From JAJXWB01 sp047605445 (lineage in GTDB: Bacteria > Pseudomonadota > Alphaproteobacteria > Rhizobiales > Beijerinckiaceae): DNA of 21,005 nucleotides. The notes under the pieces were generated by a model, which was not told the DNA's origin, made no database searches, and worked only from the letters and a program-made list of their open reading frames with translations. The translations under genes were made by a program, and so were the position numbers. The stretch lies in contig JASGFP010000071.1 in the NCBI GenBank assembly GCA_047605445.1, forward strand, positions 1 through 21,005. The letters run 5' to 3'. Of this stretch, positions 1 to 6,726 are shown piece after piece; within the stretch, counting starts at the first letter, position 1; every line of letters starts with the position of its first letter.

Positions 1-550
<550 letters not shown>

Positions 551-678
551 GGCGGACTTCCTGCGCAATGTGAGGGAACAAGGGACTTATAGATAAATTG
601 CGCGAAGCCCGCTACACGACAAGCCGGGGCGCGCGGAATTTGCGGGCGCCGATCAGGAAAGGCGCAACACGCGCGATC

Positions 679-1290
679 ATGCGTCTTCTTGCCGAAAACA
701 TCTCGGTCGACCGCGGCGGGCGGCGCATCGTCGAGGGCGTCGATTTCGTCCTCGACGACGGACAGGCGCTGATCCTGTCCGGCCCCAATGGCGCGGGCAA
801 ATCCACCCTGCTGCGCGCCATCGCGGGCCTTCTGCCGCTCTCGGGCGGCGCGCTGTCGCTGGATGGCGAGAGCGAGGACGTCGCCGCCGCGCTCCATTAT
901 GTCGGCCATGCCGAGGGCGTGAAGCCGGCGCTGACCGTGCGCGAGAATCTCGATTTCTGGTCGGCCTTTCTCGCGCGCGAAGGCGCTGCCGGCGGGCTTG
1001 CCGCCGCCGACGCGCTCGCGGCGTTCGGGCTCGCCCACGTCATCGAGATTCCCGCCGGCTATCTTTCGGCCGGCCAGAAGCGCCGCGTCGCGCTCGCCCG
1101 ACTACTCGTTGCGCCGCGCCCGATCTGGCTGCTGGACGAACCGACGACCGCGCTCGACGTGCGCGCGCAGGCCTCGCTCGCCGCCGTCATGGCGCGCCAT
1201 CGCGCCAGCGGCGGGATCGTGCTGGCGGCGACCCATTCGCCCGTCGGGCTGGAGAACGCCGCGGAGCTGAAACTGGGGACCGGCCCGTGA
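679..1290 (+). CDS. ccmA: Cytochrome c maturation heme exporter ATP-binding protein CcmA
   Basis: CcmA is the ATPase of the CcmABCD complex, which releases holo-CcmE loaded with heme for periplasmic cytochrome c assembly. The 203-residue product has an ABC cassette in the normal order: Walker A GPNGAGKST (35-43), signature LSAGQ (129-133), Walker B IWLLDE (149-154) and a switch His in AATHS. The length matches the family at about 200 residues. A longer frame opens at a TTG at 598, but the family N-terminus fits the ATG at 679 (MRLLAENISV), so I chose that. The stop overlaps the GTG start of ccmB (GTGA), indicating translational coupling. It is the first gene of a ccmA-B-C-D run and diverges from acnA. 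Confidence 0.95.
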   Translation: MRLLAENISVDRGGRRIVEGVDFVLDDGQALILSGPNGAGKSTLLRAIAGLLPLSGGALSLDGESEDVAAALHYVGHAEGVKPALTVRENLDFWSAFLAREGAAGGLAAADALAAFGLAHVIEIPAGYLSAGQKRRVALARLLVAPRPIWLLDEPTTALDVRAQASLAAVMARHRASGGIVLAATHSPVGLENAAELKLGTGP

Positions 1291-1958
1291 AAAGCCCGCT
1301 CGCCGCGCTCTTCGTCCGCGAATTCGCGATCGCCCGCCGCATCGGCGGCGGCGGCTCGATGGGCGTCGTCTTCATGTTGATGCTGGTGACGATCCTGCCC
1401 TTCGCCATCGGCCCGGACCTCAACCTGCTGCGCCGGATCGGCCCCGCCATCCTCTGGATCGCCGCACTGCTCGCCATGCTGCTCGGCCTCGACCGTCTGT
1501 TCCAGGCCGATTTCGAGGACGGCTCGCTCGATCAGCTTCAGCTTGGCGCGACGCCGCTCGAGCTTGTCGTCTTCGTCAAATGCCTCGCGCATTGGGCGAC
1601 CACCGCTCTGCCCCTGGTGATCGCAGCGCCGCTGTTCGGCGTGCTGATGGCGCAGGAGGCCGCCTCCATGCTGGGCGTCGGCGTGTCGCTGCTCGCCGGC
1701 ACGCCCGCGCTCACCTTCATCGGCGCCGTCGGCGCCGCCGCCACCGTCTCGCTCAGGCGCGGCGGCCTCCTGATGGCTCTGCTGGTCCTGCCGCTCTGCA
1801 TTCCCGCCCTGATCTTCGGCGTCTCGGCGGCGACGGCGGCCTCCGGCGGAACCATTCCCTTCACCACGCCGCTGGCCATCCTCGCCGCGCTGACGCTCGC
1901 GTGCGGCGCGCTTTGCCCCTTTGCGGCGGCAGCGCTGCTGCGGCGGCTGGGCGAATGA
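1287..1958 (+). CDS. ccmB: Cytochrome c maturation heme exporter permease CcmB
   Basis: CcmB is an inner-membrane subunit partnered with CcmA and CcmC. The 223-residue product has about six hydrophobic segments (roughly 26-42, 51-68, 95-120, 128-153, 160-180 and 193-216) and the conserved cytoplasmic DFEDGSLDQL motif (75-84), both characteristic of CcmB. Length matches the family at about 220. The start is GTG and overlaps the ccmA stop by four bases. Unlike the other joints in this operon, the next gene is not overlapped: a gap of about 130 bp holding a palindromic repeat pair separates ccmB from ccmC. Confidence 0.94.
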   Translation: MKSPLAALFVREFAIARRIGGGGSMGVVFMLMLVTILPFAIGPDLNLLRRIGPAILWIAALLAMLLGLDRLFQADFEDGSLDQLQLGATPLELVVFVKCLAHWATTALPLVIAAPLFGVLMAQEAASMLGVGVSLLAGTPALTFIGAVGAAATVSLRRGGLLMALLVLPLCIPALIFGVSAATAASGGTIPFTTPLAILAALTLACGALCPFAAAALLRRLGE

Positions 1959-2016
1959 TTTTGCGACTGATCCAGGTCAAATTGCCATCGTATTTCTGAG
2001 GGCATAAGACGAATAC

Positions 2017-2072
2017 GGACCGCGAGCCTTCAGGCTCGCAATCCGATGAAGCGAGCCGGAAGGCTCGCGGTC
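2017..2072. repeat. REP-like palindrome pair between ccmB and ccmC
   Basis: Two short palindromes lie close together: GCGAGCCT-TC-AGGCTCGC at 2022-2039 and GCGAGCC-GGAA-GGCTCGC at 2051-2068. The whole block is itself a palindrome, since GGACCGCGAGCC at the left pairs with GGCTCGCGGTCC at the right. A second block of the same design lies at 4118-4172. It could fold in the ccm mRNA between ccmB and ccmC and act as a partial terminator or mRNA stabiliser; that role is inferred. Confidence 0.85.
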
Positions 2073-2087
2073 CAACAGCGGAAAGCG

Positions 2088-2846
2088 ATGCTTCGTTTCG
2101 CCAACCCGTCCTTCGTGCTGCGCTTCGCCGCCCGCGCCGTGCCGGTTTTCGGCGCGCTGGCGGCGATCCTCATCGCTGTCGGGCTCTATCTCGTCTTCTT
2201 TGTCGCGCCGGCGGATTACCAGCAGGGCGAGACGGTGCGCATCATGTACATCCATGTGCCCGCCGCCTGGCTGGCTCTGTTCGCCTACATGATCATGGCC
2301 TCGGCCGCGCTCGGCACGCTGGTCTGGCGTCATCCGGTCGCCGACGCCGCCCAGAAAGCCGCCGCGCCGCTCGGCGCGCTGTTCGCCTTCATCTGCCTCG
2401 TCACCGGCTCGCTGTGGGGCAAGCCGATGTGGGGCACATACTGGGTCTGGGACGCGCGGCTGACCTCGATGCTCGTGCTTCTCCTGATCTATCTCGCGCT
2501 GATCGCGCTGTGGAACACGATCGAGGAGCAGCAGCGCGCAGCCAAAGCCGCAGCGGTCATGACGCTCGTCGGCCTCGTCAACATTCCCATCATCAAATTC
2601 TCGGTCGACTGGTGGAACACGCTTCACCAGCCGGCCTCCGTCTTCACGACGAGCGGCCCGGCGATCTATTCCTCGATGCTGTGGCCGCTGCTGGTCATGG
2701 CGCTTGGCGCGACTTTTCTCTTCCTCGCGCTGCACCTCATGTCGATTCGCAACGAGATCCTGCGCCGCCGGCTCGACCGCCTGACGCGGCTCGCCGCCAG
2801 CGCCAGCGACATGCCGCGCGTGGCGCGCTTCGAGGCGGCGCGATGA
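2088..2846 (+). CDS. ccmC: Cytochrome c maturation heme handling protein CcmC
   Basis: CcmC binds heme at the periplasmic face and passes it to CcmE. The 252-residue product has six membrane segments, the tryptophan-rich WWD signature at about 110-122 (WGKPMWGTYWVWD), and two histidines expected as external heme ligands: H56 in YIHVPAAW and H180 in NTLHQPAS. An in-frame ATG at 2046 lies inside the palindromic repeat, so I prefer the ATG at 2088 (MLRFANPSF), preceded by GCGGAAAG. The stop overlaps the ccmD start as ATGA. Identity is very secure; the start is moderately secure. Confidence 0.95.
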   Translation: MLRFANPSFVLRFAARAVPVFGALAAILIAVGLYLVFFVAPADYQQGETVRIMYIHVPAAWLALFAYMIMASAALGTLVWRHPVADAAQKAAAPLGALFAFICLVTGSLWGKPMWGTYWVWDARLTSMLVLLLIYLALIALWNTIEEQQRAAKAAAVMTLVGLVNIPIIKFSVDWWNTLHQPASVFTTSGPAIYSSMLWPLLVMALGATFLFLALHLMSIRNEILRRRLDRLTRLAASASDMPRVARFEAAR

Positions 2847-3010
2847 GTCAGGACCACCTCTACTTCATCGCCCTGTCCTACGGGATTACGGCCATCGCCG
2901 TGCTCGGCACGATCGCCGCGATCATGCTCGACCATCGCCGCCTGAAGAAGGCGCTGGCCAACATGGGCGTGGCGGCAAGCGCGCGCGACGAGGCGCGGCA
3001 TCTCGACTGA
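2843..3010 (+). CDS. ccmD: Heme exporter protein CcmD
   Basis: CcmD is a tiny membrane protein that joins the CcmABC complex and helps release holo-CcmE. The 55-residue product starts MSQDHLYFIALSYG, has one membrane segment at about 7-28 ending in the basic stretch DHRRLKKAL, and a polar cytoplasmic tail. That is the CcmD layout, and the place directly after ccmC with an ATGA overlap is standard. ccmG (dsbE), which often comes next, is not here; a DUF2332 gene follows after 45 bp. Confidence 0.9.
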   Translation: MSQDHLYFIALSYGITAIAVLGTIAAIMLDHRRLKKALANMGVAASARDEARHLD

Positions 3011-3055
3011 CACGGCGTTGGAGCACAAACTGCGCGCCCCTGAACGGAGCGCGCA

Positions 3056-4114
3056 ATGAGCTTCCCCGAGAGATCCGACATTCACCAGGCTTTCGAGCGG
3101 CAGGCGAAAGCCTGCGCCGACATGGGCGCGCCGTTCACCGCCAATCTCTGCCGCCTTCTCGGCGCCAGGCTCGACGCGCGCTCGGCCTTCGGCCGGCGCG
3201 TCTCGGCGTGGCCCGCCGATTCGCTCTGGCCCGATCTGATGCCGCTGCGCTGTTGCGCCGCGCTCAACACGCTGGTGCGCCGGGGCCGAGCGCCGACGCT
3301 GGCCGCTTTCTATCCGCCCCACGCGCCCGGCGACGACGACGCCTTCTGGAACGCGATTTCCGCTGGAATCGCCGATCATGACGCCGCGCTGACCGCCTTC
3401 CTCGATTCGCCGCCGCAGACCAACGAGGTCGTGCGCTCGGCGGTGCTGCTCGGCGGCTTTCTCACGATCGCGCAGGCGGTAGGCCGCGCGCTCGCGCTCT
3501 ACGAACTCGGCGCAAGCGCCGGCCTCAATCTGCTGTTCGACCGCTATGCCTATGACCTCGGCGACGGCAGGAAATGGGGCGACGCCAATTCGCCCGTGCG
3601 GATTTCAAGCACATGGTCTGGCGCTGCGCCCGCGCTCGATACGTCCCTCAAGATTGTCTCGCGCGAAGCCGTCGACCTGCGCCCCGTCGACGCCCGCTCC
3701 GGCGACGACCGCGAGCGCATGCTCGCCTACATCTGGCCCGAGCAGACCGAACGCCTGCGCCGCATCGAACCCGCGCTCGACATGGTCGCGAAAAGCAACC
3801 TGCGCGCAGAGCCGGGCGACGCGCTGGCCTGGCTGAAAAACGTCATGGCGGGGCCGCCGCCGGACGGCGTCTGCCGCGTCGTCTTTCACAGCGTCTTCTT
3901 TCAATATCTGCCGGCGGACCTGCGTAGCGCCTTGCGTGAAAAAATCGTCGCGACCGGTGAAATGGCGACGCCATCTGCGCCCTTCGCCTGGCTGTCTATG
4001 GAAGCCGGCGAGGACCACATGTCCTGCGAACTGCGGCTGACGATCTGGCCCGGCGCCGAGCGGCGCAAACTGGCGGACGTCGACTGGCACGGACGCTGGG
4101 CGAAGTGGGTATAG
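3056..4114 (+). CDS. DUF2332 family protein of unknown function
   Basis: The 352-residue product matches my recollection of the DUF2332 (PF10094) family in length and motifs: QTNEVVRSAVL (121-131), ALYELGASAGLNLLFDRYAYD (about 147-167) and VVFHSVFFQYLP (275-286). ELGASAGLNL resembles motif I of SAM-dependent methyltransferases (acidic residue, then a Gly-rich loop), and VVFHSVFFQYL could be a following strand, so a methyltransferase-like fold is possible; this is inference and no reaction is known to me. No signal peptide or membrane segment is seen, so it is probably cytoplasmic. GGAG precedes the ATG. It follows ccmD by 45 bp and occupies the usual site of ccmG, but lacks any thioredoxin CxxC motif, so it cannot replace CcmG. 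Palindromic repeats at 2017-2072 and 4118-4172 bracket ccmC-ccmD and this gene. Confidence 0.82.
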   Translation: MSFPERSDIHQAFERQAKACADMGAPFTANLCRLLGARLDARSAFGRRVSAWPADSLWPDLMPLRCCAALNTLVRRGRAPTLAAFYPPHAPGDDDAFWNAISAGIADHDAALTAFLDSPPQTNEVVRSAVLLGGFLTIAQAVGRALALYELGASAGLNLLFDRYAYDLGDGRKWGDANSPVRISSTWSGAAPALDTSLKIVSREAVDLRPVDARSGDDRERMLAYIWPEQTERLRRIEPALDMVAKSNLRAEPGDALAWLKNVMAGPPPDGVCRVVFHSVFFQYLPADLRSALREKIVATGEMATPSAPFAWLSMEAGEDHMSCELRLTIWPGAERRKLADVDWHGRWAKWV

Positions 4115-4117
4115 CCA

Positions 4118-4172
4118 GGCCGCGAGCCTTCAGGCTCGCCTTGAATGACTGCGAGCCTGAAGGCTCGCGGTC
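4118..4172. repeat. REP-like palindrome pair between DUF2332 gene and ispZ
   Basis: Same design as the block at 2017-2072: GCGAGCCT-TC-AGGCTCGC (4122-4139), a spacer of about 11 bases, then GCGAGCCT-GA-AGGCTCGC (4151-4168), with outer GCCGCGAGCC/GGCTCGCGGTC nearly pairing. It fills the space between two convergent genes (stops at 4114 and 4179) and so may serve as a two-way terminator, although no U-run follows. Confidence 0.85.
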
Positions 4173-4178
4173 GAATCG

Positions 4179-4781
4179 TCACAAATGCTCCGGCGCCTTC
4201 TCCGCATCCGCGCCCTTCAGTTCGTATTTCAGCATCAGCGGCGTCTGCGACAGCGCGAACAATATGGTCAGCGGCACGAAGCCGAACACCTTGAACTTCA
4301 CCCAGAAATCTTCCGTCTGCGTACGCCACACGATTTCATTGACCGCAGCCATCGCCAGAAAGAACAGGCCCCAGCGCAACGTCAGCTTGCGCCAGCCTTC
4401 TTCGGTCAGGTTCATCACGCTGTCGAAGGCGACCGACAGCAGCGCCTTGCCGAACACGAGCCCGCCAAGCAGGGCTGCCGCGAACAGCAGATAGACGATG
4501 GTCGCCTTCATCTTCACGAAGGTGGCGTCGTGCAGCAGCAGCGTCGCCCCGCCGAAGATCACCACCATCGCCGCCGTCACCATCGGCATGACCGGCAGAT
4601 GCTTGGTCAGCGCGTAGGTGACGGCGAGCGCGATTACGCTCGCGACCATCAGCGCGCCCGTGCCGGCGAAAAAGCCGAACTTGTTGTAAGCCAGAAAAAA
4701 CAGGACGAGCGGCCCCATCTCCAGCACGAATTTCAATCCCGGCTTCAGTTTCCTGCGCGGGGCGGTATGCGTGTCGCTCAC
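4179..4781 (-). CDS. ispZ: Inner membrane septation protein A (YciB/IspZ family)
   Basis: The 200-residue product has about six membrane segments (roughly 20-34, 41-58, 64-84, 92-115, 134-152 and 166-183) and family motifs EMGPLVLFF (21-29), HDATFVKMK (84-92), FGKALL (110-115) and TEDFWVKFKVFG (156-167). YciB/IspZ proteins sit in the inner membrane and are linked to envelope integrity and septation; the exact activity is unknown. The start overlaps the ftsY stop as ATGA, so the two are translationally coupled. ftsY-ispZ adjacency is common in Hyphomicrobiales. It converges on the DUF2332 gene, with the palindromic repeat between them. Confidence 0.93.
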   Translation of the reverse strand: MSDTHTAPRRKLKPGLKFVLEMGPLVLFFLAYNKFGFFAGTGALMVASVIALAVTYALTKHLPVMPMVTAAMVVIFGGATLLLHDATFVKMKATIVYLLFAAALLGGLVFGKALLSVAFDSVMNLTEEGWRKLTLRWGLFFLAMAAVNEIVWRTQTEDFWVKFKVFGFVPLTILFALSQTPLMLKYELKGADAEKAPEHL

Positions 4782-5935
4782 GCTGTATCCTCTTCAAGTC
4801 CTGCAATGGCGCGCGCAAAATCCCGCGCCGCGAAAGGTTCGAGATCGTCGGCGCTCTCGCCGACGCCGATGAAGTGCACGGGCAGGCCGAACTTGTCGGC
4901 GATCGCCACCAGAATGCCGCCGCGCGCGGTGCCGTCGAGCTTGGTCATCACGAGCCCCGTGACGCCCGCCACGCGGCCGAAAATCTCGACCTGCGAAAGC
5001 GCGTTCTGGCCGACCGTGGCGTCGAGCACGAGAATGACGGCGTGCGGCGCGCTGGCGTCGACCTTCTTCATCACGCGCACGATCTTTTCGAGCTCCGCCA
5101 TCAGCTCTGCCCGGTTCTGCAGGCGGCCCGCCGTATCCATCAGCACGACGTCGGCGGTCTGCGCCTTCGCCTGCGTCAGCGCATCGAAGGCAAGGCCCGC
5201 CGCGTCCGCGCCGGGCGCGCCGGAGATCACGGGCGCGCCGAGCCGGTCGCCCCACACGCGTAGCTGCTCGATAGCCGCCGCGCGAAACGTGTCGCCGGCG
5301 GCCAGCACGACGGATTTGCCCTCACCGCGCAGGCGCTGCGTCAGCTTGGCGATGGTCGTGGTCTTGCCCGATCCGTTCACGCCGACGACCAGCACGACGA
5401 AGGGCTTGTGCGCTGCGTCGATGACGAGAGGCTTCGCGACCGCCGAGAGCGATTTCTCAACCTCCGCCGCGAGAATGGCGCGCACCTCGTCGGGCGCGAC
5501 TTCCTTGTCGTAGCGCCCCTTGCCGACCGCCTCGACGATGCGCGTCGACGCCGCCACCCCGAGATCCGCGCGTACGAGAATGTCTTCGAGATCCTCGAGC
5601 GCGGCGCCATCCAGCTTGCGCTTGGTGAAGACGTCGGTGATTCCCTGCCCGATGGAGGAGGAGGATCGCGCCAACCCCGACTTGAGCCGCTTCCACCAGG
5701 AAATCTTTTCGGCAGGCGCCTCGCTTCCCGGGTCGTCATTGCGAGCGGAGCGAAGCAATCCATCCCCGGAAGCCGGTCGAGATTCCAGGCTGGACTGCTT
5801 CGCCGCTTCGCTCCTCGCAATGACGGGATCATTGCCGAATTCGCGGTCCGGCTGCGCAGGCGCAGGCTCCGCCTTGCGCCCGAACATGCGGCCGAACAGA
5901 CCAGGTTTCTTCGTCTCGCCGTCGCCCTCGGCCAT
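4778..5935 (-). CDS. ftsY: Signal recognition particle receptor FtsY
   Basis: FtsY is the membrane-associated GTPase that receives Ffh-ribosome complexes at the Sec translocon. The 385-residue product has an acidic/variable N-terminal region, the helical N domain (about 78-165), then the G domain with G1 GVNGSGKT (185-192), DTFRAAA, G3 DTAGR (267-271) and G4 TKLDG (331-335). A TTG at 5938 is also in frame; I chose the ATG at 5935 (MAEGDGETKK). The oddity is residues 38-67 (VIARSEAAKQSS ... LLRSARND). These are encoded by a 90-bp palindromic repeat (5735-5824) whose intergenic relative lies at 15493-15583. The insertion is exactly 30 codons and sits in the poorly conserved A region, so function should survive. 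The partner gene ffh is in this window at 13386. Confidence 0.96.
   Translation of the reverse strand: MAEGDGETKKPGLFGRMFGRKAEPAPAQPDREFGNDPVIARSEAAKQSSLESRPASGDGLLRSARNDDPGSEAPAEKISWWKRLKSGLARSSSSIGQGITDVFTKRKLDGAALEDLEDILVRADLGVAASTRIVEAVGKGRYDKEVAPDEVRAILAAEVEKSLSAVAKPLVIDAAHKPFVVLVVGVNGSGKTTTIAKLTQRLRGEGKSVVLAAGDTFRAAAIEQLRVWGDRLGAPVISGAPGADAAGLAFDALTQAKAQTADVVLMDTAGRLQNRAELMAELEKIVRVMKKVDASAPHAVILVLDATVGQNALSQVEIFGRVAGVTGLVMTKLDGTARGGILVAIADKFGLPVHFIGVGESADDLEPFAARDFARAIAGLEEDTA
5735..5824. repeat. Palindromic interspersed element inside the ftsY coding sequence
   Basis: On the plus strand it begins GTCATTGCGAGCGGAGCGAA and ends GCTTCGCTCCTCGCAATGAC, so the two ends are inverted copies of each other with small indels. 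It is 90 bp, hence in frame, and reads on minus as FtsY residues 38-67. The sequence at 15493-15583 has the same ends and the same GCAATCCATCCCCG interior. Elements with this GTCATTGCGAGC...CGCAATGAC signature are common between genes in alphaproteobacteria (general knowledge). Confidence 0.9.
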
Positions 5936-6003
5936 CAATTCTCATTCCCCTGGCCGGCGCATCGCTTGACGCCGCGCCGCGCGCCTCAGATAGCCTCTAA
6001 CCG

Positions 6004-6726
6004 ATGAACCCGGAAGAGATCATTTCCCGCCTGCTGCATCGCGACGGCATGATGCTGATTCTCGACAAGCCGGCCGGCCTGCCCGTGCATAGGGGGCCCA
6101 AAGGCGGCGAAAATCTGGAAGAGAGTTTCGAGCACCTGAAATTCGGCCTGCCGCGCCGCCCCGCGCTCGCCCACCGGCTCGACAAGGACACGTCCGGCTG
6201 CCTCGTGCTCGGCCGCCACCGCAAGGCGCTGGAACGGCTGATGAAACTGTTCAAGGCGGGCGCGATCGACAAGACCTATTGGGCGGTGGTCGAAGGCGGG
6301 CCGGAGGCGGACGAGGGTCTGATCGACCTCCCCCTCGGCCGGCTCGACGCAACCCGCGGCTGGTGGATGAAACACGATCCGGCCGGCCTGCCGTCGCAGA
6401 CCAGATGGCGCGTTCTAGGGCGCGGCGCGGATGCGGACGGCAAGCCGCTGACCTGGCTCGCGCTGGAGCCGCTGACGGGGCGCACGCACCAGTTGCGGGT
6501 GCATTGCGCGACGATGGGCTCTCCGATCCTCGGCGATCCCATCTACGGAACCGGCGGAGCGGCGCCGCTGCATCTGCATGCGCGCGAAATCGTGGTGCCG
6601 ATGGCGAAGAACGGGCCGCCGACGCGCGCCGTGGCGCCGGTTCCCGCGCATATGCGGGCGATGCTGGAGAGATGCGGGTGGCCCGGCGAGCCCCCCTCTA
6701 CTTCTTCTTCTCGAGCTCCGCCTTAA
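6004..6726 (+). CDS. RluA-family RNA pseudouridine synthase
   Basis: The 240-residue product carries the RluA catalytic motif HRLDKDTSG at 57-65, with D60 as the expected nucleophile. It also has upstream ILDKPAGLPVHRG (19-31) and downstream GRTHQLRVHCATMGSPILGDPIYG, all typical of the family that converts uridine to pseudouridine in rRNA or tRNA. There is no N-terminal S4 domain, so it is a short form like RluA/TruC; the RNA target cannot be told from sequence. It diverges from ftsY with a 68-bp gap. The last 29 bp overlap the 3' end of the convergent helicase gene, and the final residues (STSSSRAPP) are simply the complement of the helicase's Lys/Glu-rich tail. Confidence 0.93.
   Translation: MNPEEIISRLLHRDGMMLILDKPAGLPVHRGPKGGENLEESFEHLKFGLPRRPALAHRLDKDTSGCLVLGRHRKALERLMKLFKAGAIDKTYWAVVEGGPEADEGLIDLPLGRLDATRGWWMKHDPAGLPSQTRWRVLGRGADADGKPLTWLALEPLTGRTHQLRVHCATMGSPILGDPIYGTGGAAPLHLHAREIVVPMAKNGPPTRAVAPVPAHMRAMLERCGWPGEPPSTSSSRAPP

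Noticed and set aside
598..678. N-terminal extension of CcmA from a TTG start
   Set aside because: The extra 27 residues do not match the family; the ATG at 679 gives a normal CcmA N-terminus.
2017..2087. ccmC start at 2046 inside the palindrome
   Set aside because: The first 14 residues would be encoded by the repeat and no ribosome site precedes it; the ATG at 2088 fits the family.
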